Origin: Glandiceps talaboti
Lineage: Eukaryota > Hemichordata > Enteropneusta > Spengelidae
Reading direction: 5' to 3'
NCBI RefSeq assembly: GCF_964340395.1
Contig: NC_135557.1
Coordinates: forward strand, 11,436,046 to 11,500,045
Length of the DNA: 64,000 nt
The notes beneath the pieces were generated by a model that searched no databases, was not told where the DNA came from, and saw only the letters and a program-made list of their open reading frames with translations. A program made the position numbers and the translations under genes. This document shows, one piece after another, positions 39,250 to 51,414 of the stretch. Each line of letters starts with the position of its first letter. Positions within the stretch are counted from its first letter, which is position 1.

Positions 39250-41765
39250 CGACTCTTCCCCATTCTTGCTAATCAATATTTATGCGCCAAATGACGAGAA
39301 ATTTCACAGTTCTTTTCTGGAACAAATTGAGCATTGCATTCAAGAAATCGAGTGTGAGCCAGATACTCATATTGTACTTGGAGGGGATTTCAATTTCACA
39401 TATGATGTAACAATGGATCGCCTGGGTGGAAATCCACATACTTGGGTTAAATCTAAGAAGATACTTTATGACTTGATGGAAAAATACGATTTAATCGATA
39501 TCTGACGTATTCGCAACCCAGGGTCTCGGCGATTTACATGGTTGAGAGGTGGGCCCTCCCATGTGAGTAGTAGACTTGATTAATTTGTTCGTTTCTGACC
39601 ATACGCAAACTATTACTGATTCGACAGACATTTGCCCTGTGTCATTTAGTGTTCACTCAGCAGTTGTCCTCTCATTGGACTCGCGAGATTCGAAAAGGGG
39701 ACCGTCCCACTGGAAATTAAATTTTAACCTCTTGAACGATAGAGATTACCTCGATCAAATCAATTCAAATTTTCATGATTGGTGTGGTGCATATGCTGAT
39801 ATTCACAGTAAAAGCATTCTATGGGATCTCCTTAAATACAGGATAAGGAATTTCACCATCAAGTACAGTAAGCAAAAAGCTAAGGAGAGACGTCATAGAA
39901 TAAGCGAACTTGAAAAGAAACTAGAATATTTAGACATTTTGTATAGCGACAACTTAACCCTTCATCCGAAACCGCTGAGCTCCTGAACAATGCTAAAATC
40001 GAGTTAGATTCACTATACGACTATATCACCCAAGGGATAATTGTCCGCTCTAGAGCGATATGGGTGGAAATGGGTGAAAAGAGTACGAAATATTTTCTAG
40101 GCCTTGAAAAGAGAAATAAAACCAGGTCTCATATCCAGACAATCATTGGTAGTGATAGCGAGGTCAAACGGAACCAGTCAGATATTCTCTCAGAATTGAA
40201 ATCGTTTTATAGTAATCTGTATAGAAGTCATCATAGTCATTCTCAAAACCCCAGTAAACCAAATAATGTTATTTCTCAGTTGAATATTCCAAAACTTTCA
40301 CAAGATGAACAAAACAGTTTAGAAGGTCCGATTACCCTTGGGGAGGCATATAAATCCCTTATCTCTATGACAAAAGGAAAAACACCTGGTAACGATGGCC
40401 TCCCGGTTGAATTTTATGTTAGTTTTGGCACATTGTAGGACCGTGTGTGGTAGATTCAATTAACTATGCTCATGAAAAATGTTGTATGTCGACATCTCAG
40501 CGTCAAAAATTATTACTCTCATAGAAAAAGTTGGTAAAGACAAACAATTCATTACCGATCTCACTGATTAATATTGATGCCAAGATTGGGTCACGTTGCA
40601 TTTCAAAAAGAATGGAAAAGATCCTACCATATATTATTTCTCATACTCAATCGGCATTTGTGAAAGGCAGAGACATCTCTGACTGTATCCGTTTGATTGA
40701 GGAAGTACTTGCGTGTACGTCTGAGTTAAACATCCCAGGTATTTTACTTTTTTAGTAGCAAAATATATTTTGAAAAGGCTTTTGATTCTCTTGAGTGGAA
40801 TTTTTTATTTGCCTACTTAAACGCCTTTAATTTCGGACCATCCTTGATAAAGTAGGTTAGAACTTTTTACTCAGATGTTGAGAGTTCAGTCATGAATAAT
40901 GGATACACAACAGGACATTTCAAAATTGAAAGAGGAGTCCATCAAGGAGATCCGCTACCCCCATCTCTCTTCATTTTAGCCTTAGAGGTCTTTTTGATTT
41001 CTCTAAGGGCTAACAAAAATATCAAAGGTATTCATTTGCGTAATACAGTTGTTACCGAGTGCGCTTTCGCCGATGGTCTAACCTGCTTTGTTGGGGATGA
41101 GTCTTCCATAAAGCATCTTTTTGATTTACTTGATAGTTTTGGTAAAATTTCTGGTCTGAAAACGAACATTGGGACAACCGAAGCCATTTGGCTTGGACCC
41201 TGGAAAAGTAGAGTAGACAAGCCCTTTGGTATAATGTGTGCTTCAAAACCATTGAAAATTGTAGGGGTTTACATTTCACATGATACTCAATGGGCTACAG
41301 CGTTGAATTATGCTAAGCCAATTGAAAGTTTGGAATCAACATTGCGTTTTTGGAAACAACGCAGTTTGTCATTATTGGGGAAAATACAAATTGTAAAGAG
41401 TCTTGCTATCTCGAAATTAGTGTACATTATGAGAATGTCATATGTCCCTAAAGAAATTCTTAACAGTATTAAAGCAAAATTTTTCAATTTATTTGGAATG
41501 GTCGAGACCGTATTTCAAGAAATGTGTTGATTTCAGAAATGGGCGATGGTGGTCTTAGAGCACCAGACATTTTTACAATGCACAAGACCTTCCGCATCAT
41601 GTGGTTAAAACGATTCTTTGATCCCTCCATCACCCATCCTTGGAAAAAGCTTTACCAAAGGCGCTTACAGTCTATAGGAGGAAATTTTCAGTTTAATTGT
41701 CATTTTGGCATTAATAACCTAAAGTTGAGTTTTTCAAACTTTTACAAAGAGGCACTGTACAACCG
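39250..41765 (+). mobile_element. L1/Tx1-type LINE, 5'-truncated, decayed
   Basis: In order: the second half of an apurinic-type endonuclease (INIYAPND, LGGDFNF, then PSHVSSRLD in another frame), an ORF2 linker, and a reverse transcriptase with TPGNDGLPVEFY, SAFVKGRDISD and GVHQGDPL. The catalytic box reads FADG instead of FADD, so the enzyme is dead. The thumb/C-terminal part continues (LSLLGKIQIVKS, GDGGLRAPDI, FYKEAL). The frame is broken several times: a stop after DLIDI near 39504, a shift near 39570, further breaks near 39986, 40440 and 40755, and another near 41525. ORF1 and the endonuclease N-terminus are missing. The end is cut by a satellite array. Confidence 0.85.
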
Positions 41766-41945
41766 ACATTTGTAATAATTGCCGAAATTTGTAATAAACC
41801 GAAAGTTGTAATAAAATTGCCGACATTTGTAATAAATTGCCGATATTTGTAATAAACTGACGACATTTGTAATAAAAATTGCCGATATTTGTAATAAATT
41901 TCAGAAAAAAATGTGTAATAAACCTGCCGAAATTTGTAATAAAAA
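41766..41945 (-). repeat. ~21-bp satellite, short inverted array
   Basis: Seven to eight units of the form TTGCCGACATTTGTAATAAA. The same unit occurs in the opposite orientation at 43425-44290, so the two arrays are inverted relative to each other. Confidence 0.93.
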
Positions 41946-42089
41946 AAGGTTAAGGGGATTCCTCTCTGACTTTAAAAGAAATGGAATTACTCATTCTAAA
42001 CTTAGAAATGATTTAAAATATCGTCATTACAGGCTTCCTAGAATTAATTTACAACAATTATGTCAGCCACTTGGATCTTTGAGTCTTTG

Positions 42090-42140
<51 letters not shown>

Positions 42141-43424
42141 GTCAATAATAAGTCTACTTATCTACCTAGCTACTTACTTACCTACTAGTACCTACATTAT
42201 ATACCCAGCAGTACTCATGTACTGACCCATCAGTTCAAATCATAATTCACTTGATGAACACGTCGTGCTTTATTGAACGAATGTAAATTTTGATCATTGG
42301 TGGACGTGTTGTTAAATTGACTTTGTCAAAAGATAACTTGTCGGTTGGTTGGTTGGTTGGCTGGTTGGTTGGCTGGTTGGCTGGTCGGTTGGTTGGTTGG
42401 TTGACTGACTGACTGACTGACTGACTGACTGGCTGGCTGGCTGGCTGACTGACTGACGGAGGAAAGACGGGCGTATGGAGGGTAGCTAAAAAGTAATTTC
42501 AATCTGTTTTCTAACCTGATTTTATCTAGTTCTTAAATCTTACTTCCTCTAGTGTACAAGCGGCAAATGTATGAGTTGTTTGTGATTGTGAAGGCTTCTG
42601 AGTGATGAGTGAATATACGAACTAGCATCATCAATCCATTTGTGGTTGTATGATCGAATGTATATATTTTAATCATTGCGGACAAAGTGTTGGTTGGTTG
42701 GTTGGTTGGTTGGTTGGTTAGCTGGTCGGTTGACTACCTACAAACTGATTTCTCTAGAAATCTTAGAAACGGCGATTTCACAACCAATTTTAGAGTGCAT
42801 TTGGGGGCAAAAATTGAAAGCTTCATAATGGCTTGAGAAGTAAGTGGTATGAGTATTTTTTAAAAACAAATTAGTTAGTATATCAATAAGTCTACAGGGA
42901 CATATTCTTGTCCGTGAGTGTGAAGAGATTAATATGCATAAAGGCGAATATTTCAGACATCATACATTACGGACACTTGGTGTTATGGATACTGTATATC
43001 ACTATATCTCACCAAAGTCTAGCGACACACATACCAGTTTCCAGGTTCGATTATTGTTGGTCTGTGAACTAATTGTACTTACGTATAAAAAGAAACGTAA
43101 TCGCTTGCCAATATTTGCCTGATGGTTTTATAAACACAAACCTATGACAGGCCAAACAAAGATAAACTCTGATATATAAAGGAAGAATTTTGGATTTGAA
43201 TCATAGAAGTAAATACATAACAATATAGTTCTGTGTCAATTTTTGGTGCTAAATACCGGCGCAAAACTTCCCTGGCTTAACTTGTAGAATAAGATCTTAC
43301 ACAGGGAATTTTGATAACGTTTCTTAGATCCAGGTGTTTAATTTGTTGAAATCTAGGATTGGTGAAGATGAGGCACTTATTTTGTAAATTTTTACTGTCA
43401 GTTTAACTTTAAATGTCGTTACAA
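41946..43424. other. Segment between the two satellite arrays
   Basis: Contains (ATCA)n at about 42090-42140, GGTT/GGCT and GACT blocks (42340-42450), and a second GGTT block (42688-42725). A frame starting near 41946 (LRGFLSDFKRNGITHSKLRN) looks like coding sequence of unknown origin but is short. No host gene recognised. Confidence 0.5.
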
Positions 43425-44290
43425 ATGTCGGCAATTGTGTTACAAATGTCGGCAATGTTATTACAAATGTCGTTAGTTTATTAAAAATGTCGTCAATTTT
43501 ATTACAAATGTCGTTAGTTTATTACAAATGTCGGCAATTTTATTACAAATGTCGGCAATGTTATTACAAATGTCGGCAATTTTATTACAATTGTCGTTAG
43601 TTTATTACAAATGTCAATTTTATTACAAATGTCGTTAGTTTATTACAAATGTCGGCAATTTTATTACAAATGTCGTTAGTTTATTAAAAATGTTGGCAAT
43701 GTTATTACAAATGTCGGCAATTTTATTACAAATGTCGTTAATAAGTTATTACAAATGTCGGCAACGTTATATTACAAATGTCGGCAATTTTATTACAATT
43801 GTCGTTAGTTTATTACAAATGTCAATTTTATTACAAATGTCGTTAGTTTATTACAAATGTCGGCAATTTTATTACAAATGTCGTTAGTTTATTAAAAATG
43901 TTGGCAATGTTATTACAAATGTCGGCAATTTTATTACAAATGTCGTTAATAAGTTATTACAAATGTCGGCAACGTTATATTACAAATGTCGGCAATTTTA
44001 TTACAATTGTTGTTAGTTTATTACAAATGTCGTCAATTGTATTACAAATGTCGTCAATTTTATTACAAATGTTGTTAGTTTATTACAAATGTCGTCAATT
44101 TTATTACAAATGTCGTCAGTTTATTACAAATGTCGGCAATTTTATTACAAATGTCGTCAGTTTATTACAAATGTCAAAGTTTATTACAAATGTCAAAGTT
44201 TATTACAAATGTCGGCAATTTTATTACAATTATCGTTAGTTTATTACAAAGGTCGGCAATTTTGTTACAAGTTTTCAGCAACATTATTAC
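43425..44290 (+). repeat. ~21-bp satellite, long array with 208-bp higher-order period
   Basis: About 40 units of ATTACAAATGTCGGCAATTT and variants (GTTAGTTT, GTCAATTT endings). A block starting at 43690 recurs at 43898, a 208-bp higher-order repeat of about ten units. The open frames with repeated LLQMS are translations of the unit. Confidence 0.95.
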
Positions 44291-44699
44291 AAGTATATTC
44301 GTAATTGGTACAAGTCTCTGTAAATATACAAAACAAGTTGTAATGTTATATATAGTGGCCATAACAACATTTGGTTGTGCCATTATAAAACATTCTACAA
44401 GTTCAAAATTGAAATACACAAAATAATGATTTAATTGAAATGGAGATAAGATTTCATTATTTTAGAGAAAGGGATTGGGGAGACGTTATTCTCCCCTTTT
44501 TTCTGTCCTTCATCTAAATAAATCAGAACTCATGAACTCATTCCCAGCTCTACTGGTCAACTATCCCTGAAATCCCTTCCCTATCAGATTTAAAATGATG
44601 AACTACTACCCATAGTGCACAGCTCACTAAACCATGCACATCCTCGAAAACGCCACTAAAATTGAATATAACAAAACTCCGCTAAGAATTACACAGTGT

Positions 44700-45083
44700 A
44701 CATTCATTCATTCATTCATTCATTCATCCATCCATCCATCCATCCAACCATCCATTAATTAATTTGTTCGTTCGTTCATTCATTCATTCATTCATTCATT
44801 CATTCATTCATTCACTCATCCATCCATCCATCAATTAGTTAATTAGTTCCTTCAAATGAATGGCATCCACCCATCAATTAACTAATCAATTAATTTGTTC
44901 GATCATTCATTCATTCATTCATTCATTCATTCATTCATTCATTCATTCATTCATTCATTCATTCATTCATTCATTCATTCATTCATTCATTTCTTTGTTC
45001 GTTAATTCGATCGTTTGTTTGTTCAATCATTCTTAAACTTCCTCATCACATACCATACATACATACATACATACATACATACA

Positions 45084-45115
<32 letters not shown>
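44700..45115. repeat. (ATTC)n, (ATCC)n and (CATA)n arrays
   Basis: Compound tetranucleotide arrays, mirrored in the right arm at about 63165-63550 with different repeat numbers. Confidence 0.95.
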
Positions 45116-45116
<1 letters not shown>

Positions 45117-45249
45117 GCGGATTGATTGAAATAATAATAACTTGTTTAATTGTTCAATTAATTATTATATTAACCAATTCAATTAATGCTTGTTAAATCC
45201 ACTTTCGTTTGACGTGATGTTTTTGCGATCTTGTATTTCTTTATTTAGA

Positions 45250-45545
45250 TAACCCATGTTTTAGTGTGAAAGGAAGGACCCTCCTTCGGTTGTACAAGGC
45301 ACTCTCAGCCTGGGCAGATTTGTATGCTACTGATCCAAAGAATCTTGAAATCGGTCGTAAAATTTTATGGAACAACAATGACATTACTATAAATAATGAG
45401 TCTGTTTATTGTTCAGAAATCCACACAAAGGGAATTATTTTTGTCAACGATCTGTTTGAAAACAATCGTCCACTTAAGGGCCCTTCTCTAATACATATGT
45501 ATGGCCTCTCTAGGCTAGAATTGTTTCATGTGTCTCGACGTTTTA
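45250..45545 (+). mobile_element. C-terminal fragment of an L1/Tx1-type LINE
   Basis: Encodes LYKALSAWADLYAT, ILWNNNDITINN, KGIIFVNDLF, the usual end of L1-like ORF2 proteins. It begins at the protein position where the 39250-41765 LINE is cut (FYKEAL), so it may be the other part of the same insertion. Homology to the dioxygenase unit flank starts at about 45546 (ATATGCTAATTAT), which marks the LINE's 3' boundary; the open frame reads on into that flank. Confidence 0.75.
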
Positions 45546-46173
45546 CATATGCTAATTATTGGCCAACCGATTTAAATACCACCAAAAAACATCTAAGCAT
45601 CGGGTATGCTGACATGATGATTCTCTACCAACTTATTTACATACAAAGTTGACACACAATTTAAATTTTAACATACTTTTATGACTTTGTAACAGAAGAA
45701 TTAAAAAAAAAATAAACCTACGGAAAATAACGAAATTTGCAAAATGCCTGATTATTTACTCATATTTCACAAATTTATATAAAAATAATACATCGACATT
45801 AATTCATATTGTTACATCTGACAATCGATAATATATGAGCAATGTCAAAATTAAAAAAAAATAATAACATAAACCATTGGGATACACTGATTCCTGTATA
45901 AAGGTTCATGTATTTCCAAAGCCCTAGTTCTGTTTTGTGACGTCATTGCATTATAGTATGTGAGGACCAATTTATATTTGAATTGGGACATACACTTTAA
46001 CAGTCAAACAGAAACACATAGGAAAACACCAATGACAGTAAAATTTCCGTTACGGAAGTTACAAAGTATTACAAAATACAAATTACTACAATGTTACCAT
46101 TCGTGCATATGTGTTCTATTGCAATACCACTTAACAGTGGACATCACGTGTTAGAGTTAGTGTCCTGAGGTCG
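45546..46173. repeat. Unit 4 shared 3' flank
   Basis: Paralogous to about 13030-13685 and 27440-28082. No gene seen. Confidence 0.75.
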
Positions 46174-46564
46174 CTAGTCACTTGTTAAAGCAACGACCAG
46201 TTTACGCTTGCCAGTATACCCGATTCTTGCATGCTGGGTGTACATATTATCATAGACCAAGACATCAGATTTCTGCATCTGAAAACCAACTGCTGTCTGC
46301 CACAGAACATCACGAATATGCTGGATAACTTCGGGTTCAATTTCACTTCCATCACCATAGGTACTGTGGTAGGGGTATTTCCAATTTGGGATGTCCAAGT
46401 CAACAAAGTTTGGATGGTCAAAACAATACGATGCATGATTACCAGTAATTTGGTTGAACCATATACGTTCACCTTTTGAAAAAAAGAGTAACAACTAGAT
46501 TACATATCCGTATCTGAACTGCGGTAAATTATAAGAACAAACTCTAGTGTACTGTAATATGGTA

Positions 46565-48170
46565 GTATTTTGTTAGAAATGATGCTATTAATGATATTAG
46601 AAATTTGTTTATATCAGCAGATGTCATATCCCCATCCATTACAGGTGTCTTCAATTACTTCATTCACTCGGGTGCTTTTCCCGCCTTATGGAAACGTGCG
46701 AAGGTTACCCCATTACACAAGGGCGGGAGTATATGTGACCCTGGTAATTATCGACCAGTAAGTATTTTACCAGTGTTATCCAAAGTGTTGGAGCTACATA
46801 GTCATAATCAGCTCATTGTTTACTTTCAAGGTAATAATCTACTTCACGGCAAGCAATCCGGATTTAGAGCTTTTCACTCATGTAAGTCTGCTTTAACTTG
46901 ACTATTGGATTCCTGGTGTTGTATCCGACAAAAAACAATTATTTGGTGTAATTTTCCTAGACTTTTAAGGAAAGTGTTTGATCTTGTAAACCATATGATT
47001 TTTAAGAATTATGGAGTAAGAGATAACGTCCCTATTTGTGTAGTTATGAGTGGATGCAAATCCGACAGTGTCCCAATATGAGTACCCTAGGGGTCAAATT
47101 CTTGGCCCTCTACTGTCTTTTTTTGAAAGTCAATGACATGCCTCTTCATACATCTAAATGCCAAGTAGATGACTATACAATGCATACGTCAGGTAAGACT
47201 ACTGTCAACTTAGAAAGTAGATTACTTGGCGATCTGGAACATGTAAATAATTGTTTAGATAACAAAATATGCCATAATAATAAGAAAATCAAATGCATAT
47301 TAGTCACTACTAGGCAGTAAAGATCACGCTTGGCTAATCCAGTGCTAAGTGTTAAAATCGGTGAAAATGATATTGAACATGTAGAATGTGAAAATCTGCT
47401 TGGTGTTACTCTTCAGGGTCATTTGTACTGGTCATTTCATGTTGATAGTGTGGTAAAAAATGTAAATTATATCTCTTATCAAGAATTAAGCAATTTTACC
47501 AGTTACTGCGAGGCGTCAGTTTTATGATTGTTTTATTTTGCCTTATTTCGACTATTGTTTGAGTATTTGGCATTGTTGTAGTCAGAAAGATATGGATCGT
47601 TTGAACTGTCTTTTCAAGCGAGCAATGCGGTTGATATTAAATTGTGAAACTAGTACTCCTTCTGATGAAGTGTTTAAACTGTTACCATGGTACCCACTAT
47701 ATTATCGTTATAAGTTTAACCAAGTTGTAACTGTACACAAGGCTCTTTGTGGTCTGTCGCCACCTTACATCCGGGACATGTTAACAGTGTACAACCTACA
47801 GAGATCTTTACGATATGTTAGTAATAATGCCCTACAAGTACCATTTGTTAGAACTGAATTGTTAAAACAGTCCTTTAGAGTAACTGCTCCTAGCCTGTAT
47901 AACGAATTACCTATTGTAATAAGGAGCTGTACAAGTCTTAAAGCTTTTAAGCATGCTTGTTATGAATTTTATCTACACAGTTATACACACAATTCTTAGT
48001 TTCTTTCTTTAGGTACTTTGTAATCTATCCCCTGTGCTGTAGTTATCCTTGTAAATATTTTCGTCTTTTTATGCTCGACCCTTATGAAAACAGGCGTATA
48101 CCTATCAAGGCTATCGAGTTGAAATAAAGTTTATTATTACTGTTATTATTATTATCATTATTATTATAAT
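46565..48170 (+). mobile_element. CR1/L2/Jockey-group LINE, 5'-truncated, decayed (left-arm copy)
   Basis: It begins inside the reverse transcriptase fingers (FISADVISPSITGVFNYF, KVTPLHKGG, DPGNYRPVSILP, KQSGFRAFHSCKSALT). It continues in broken frames to the C-terminal domain (PYFDYCLSIWHCCSQKDMDRL, LYNELPIVIRSC), ending at 47999. The 3' UTR has a hairpin-like stretch, AATAAAG, and a (TTATTA)n tail. The catalytic YADD equivalent reads as VDDY within a damaged frame. It lies antisense in the dioxygenase intron. Confidence 0.85.
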
Positions 48171-48659
48171 TGATTGGCGCGGGCTGTTTTTTTTGAAAGG
48201 CGTTGTACTTGTTATTACACATTACGTTAGCTATTCTTATTTGTAATTATTCAAAACCTATTTTAAAAAATACAATAGGATTACAATTCCCTTATTTGAA
48301 TTTACAAAAGCATAGCATTCGTATTATATTGTAGAAATGGAAATGTTTATTCAAGTTAGAACCAGCAATAAGTCACACCTAGACCTCGTTAAAGCTTCTG
48401 ACAGAATCTTTTTTACTAAGAATGAAAAATAGACTCCCAAACTGTGGTCTTTTTATCTCTATTACCTTTGCTAACTATTTTAAACAGTTATTTGTTATGC
48501 ATAATTGGAAATATCACATTCTTTCAACCAAGCTTTGTATTGTGGAAGCCAAAATATTACAGAGTTGCAATCCTGATATGTTGTATCATTTGTTGTCTAA
48601 CAGAAAACATGCAATTACAACATATAATGATGTCCTTCCTCTATTTCCACTCGATGTAT

Positions 48660-48660
48660 G

Positions 48661-48704
<44 letters not shown>

Positions 48705-48730
48705 TTTTTTTGTTTTTGTTTTTTTTTTAC
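48660..48730. repeat. (GTT)n plus T-rich tract
   Basis: Trinucleotide run followed by poly-T just beyond the left inverted-repeat arm. Confidence 0.95.
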
Positions 48731-49502
48731 ACGGCTATTGCTTAAGCGAACTTATGTATAACATGCACGAGCCACGTTTAACAAAAAAATATTGAATATG
48801 TATTCTGGTCGTTTTACGTCACAACAACGCGTGTCTACGTCACTGGTTCTGCTGTGTTCGACAATATGAATCAATACGTCTAAAATTGCCATCACCTTCT
48901 CTGAATTTTCTTTTATATTACTGGCGCTGATATTATTATGTTATTCTCATACATTGTTTCTTCATTCAGTTGGAAAAAAACTCATAACCTAAGGGTTGTC
49001 ACTACTCATCGAGTGATTCGCAGTGACAAAGGCCCCTAGGTAATTTGTATTTCCCTTGTCTGAAAGAAGACAAATGCTGGGGAATACCATTAAAATAGCC
49101 AGCAAAACAAATTAATTGTATAAATTTATTTTGCATTATGTGCTAGCCTAATTTAAAAATATCAAGTCAAGTTTCCTTTTATGCTGATTTCTATAATTAA
49201 ACATAAACTTCAGCAACATAACAAATTAATAACTTTTGGACTTGACACATAAAAAGCCTTATTTAGATAGTTTTCTCTAATATTCTGTAAAGTCGTTGAT
49301 ATTTGACCTTTTTGGCGAAAAAAACGAGGAAAGTTCCATATATTAGTGTAATAAGTAAACACAATTCACATTAAAAATTCACGTTCAGTAGATTTTTAAT
49401 ATTTTTGTACAATTCCGAAGATTGGGGAATTTATTATATAGCCCTAATCCAGTAATGTCAATCATCTTGCCAAAAGAATATGTTCTCGTTATGGTTAATT
49501 AC
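48731..49502. other. Part of the C-M2 intron of the unit-4 dioxygenase
   Basis: AT-rich; no exon or mobile element recognised. Confidence 0.5.
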
Positions 49503-49704
49503 CTGTCAGTGGATGTCTTCGGAATGCAGGTACGTTCTGCCAAAAAATCAACGAATTGTTGTCTTCCCATCGATATCCATAGCCATGATTTTCCAAAAAT
49601 AATGATAGCTTGATTTTATCGTTAATCTGAAAAGTCTAAAATGAAATGTCGGTAGATTATCAACATGAAAATAAATAAAATGTAGATATATATACATCCA
49701 TACA

Positions 49705-49752
49705 TGCATACATCCATCCATCCATCCATCCATCCATCCATCCATCCATCTA
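49705..49752. repeat. (CATC)n microsatellite
   Basis: Tetranucleotide run in the M2-M1 intron of the unit-4 gene. Confidence 0.95.
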
Positions 49753-51070
49753 TACATTCAAATATTTGACAGTACGATAATAGCCATTGCTTTTGCACAG
49801 CTCATATTAATGTTTTTTTTCTTCTAACTTGTTTTTACTAACATATTTGTTGTTGATTCCTGACCGCTGAAGTAAAAAGCATAATACTGTATCCTTTACA
49901 TAAAGTACATTACTATATTGCACCACGTACGTGTTTCATCAGTTATTTTTCATTATGGCACTGCTGATTACATTGATTTTCCTTTTCACGTTCTATAAAT
50001 GGTCATTATAAGCTATAGAACTTACTTCCTGCCAATTTCGAGGGGAATCATTCTTATTCTTGCACCCGACATAGTTGTGATATCTAACTCCAAGTCTCTC
50101 AAATTTGTCAACAACTTCTTTATTTAGTTTCGGTAATATATCTCTCACGTCTGCTACCACACTTTCCCCTCCATGACCTGGTGTAGCAGGATGATCACAG
50201 TAAAACAATAGCTATGAAATTAAAAAAAAGAGCTCTGAACGCATATGTAAACAGGAAAGCAAGCATACTTTAAAACAATAAAAAGGGAGGCATCCGTATG
50301 CAAAATCACTCGTTATAGTGGAGCTTTGTGTTAGGTAAATAAGGCAGAATGTATGAATCAATGTAAACCAGATTTAAACTGAATGTCTTCCGTAAGGGTA
50401 ATCTTGATTTTTTTGTTCCTACATATAATTATTGCTCGAATGGAAAAATCTTGGCTATCGTAGGCTGTTTTTTAGTACATGATACCCCCCTCAAGACAAA
50501 AAAGAGGTGCCAAACTACAAGAAATCGGAAAGGATATCAATCTAGGTATGCAGTGCAGCAGGTGTAAAGGTTTTGAAATAAAATTATTCAAATTAACAGG
50601 GATACACACACAAACAGACAAACGTACATTTACCCATGCATACAAAACAAATGTTAGGACTTATTGGTATCATTTGAACACAGTGCTTTGGTATCACAAA
50701 TAAATGAACCAAATTATATTGAATTTGAAGAGTGCATTCTGGAGATATAACCTAATTACCGAAAACCATGTTTATGGAAACATAACCAGTTCTTGCCATT
50801 ACCTTACGGAGCACGTGTCTTAAATGTCGTTTGAATTGAACCATACAGTCGGTGTTTTTTTTAGAAATTGGTGATACAGTTTCGGACAACAGTCTCGAAT
50901 AAACATAATGCTATTGTCGTGGAAATAGCTTTCAAACTTATGAAACTGCCAGGGCATATTCTCGCATAAATTAAAAAAACCCACCATAACCATATACAAT
51001 AAACGGATAAGTTGCTTATTATCATTATATTGTATTGGCATACGGAATAAACATAATGCCTTCTTAAAAA

Positions 51071-51200
51071 CATAGACCCTCCACCCACTGCATTACCGCT
51101 ATACGTATCAGATTAATCATACATACATGTAATGTATGCAAACGCACATCGCTTCAAAGGAAATGCCGCAGTTGCGTATCCTGTGGGTGGAGGGTCTGTA
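51071..51200. repeat. Short inverted repeat (20-bp arms)
   Basis: ATAGACCCTCCACCCAC near 51072 pairs with GTGGGTGGAGGGTCTGT near 51183, enclosing about 95 bp. It directly abuts the 110-bp hairpin at 51207. Confidence 0.8.
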
Positions 51201-51206
51201 AGTATA

Positions 51207-51316
51207 GGATAATGCACGAGTGGAGTGCAATCGTTGAGATACTGACCGACACGAGGGCCGTAGGCCCGAGTGGAGGTCAGTATCTCAACGATTGCAAGAC
51301 ACGAGTCGCATTATCC
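51207..51316. repeat. 110-bp hairpin
   Basis: The outer arms GGATAATGC / GCATTATCC are followed by a 22-bp perfect inner pair (TGCAATCGTTGAGATACTGA and two more bases) around a GGCC-GTA-GGCC centre. The word CACGAG/CCCGAG recurs in direct orientation in both arms. It is GC-richer than the surroundings, like the hairpin at 4180-4318. Confidence 0.85.
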
Positions 51317-51414
51317 GGCTTACAACACGTCAACAGCAAATGGTTCAAATATTAACCAATCGGGAACGACGTGGGGCTTGTGGGTCGGACAATTAACGAC
51401 CTTAATATGCACAC

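Larger units (their letters stand above)
44243..48542 (+). repeat. Left arm of large inverted repeat
   Basis: Reverse complement of 58508-64000. It runs from inside the satellite array to GCTTTGTATTG. It includes tetranucleotide arrays, an L1-type LINE tail, a dioxygenase flank with exon C, and a second LINE. Translated segments of 94, 128 and 153 residues differ between arms at 0, 3 and 3 positions, far fewer differences than between the tandem dioxygenase units, so this duplication is young or homogenised. Confidence 0.93.

Noticed and set aside
43425-44290. CRISPR-like regular repeats
   Set aside because: Units are contiguous with no unique spacers, in a eukaryotic context.
43690-44426. 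Open frames with repeated LLQMS / YYKCRQ motifs
   Set aside because: They arise from a ~21-bp satellite whose unit length is divisible by three; spacing and variants follow the DNA unit, not a protein.
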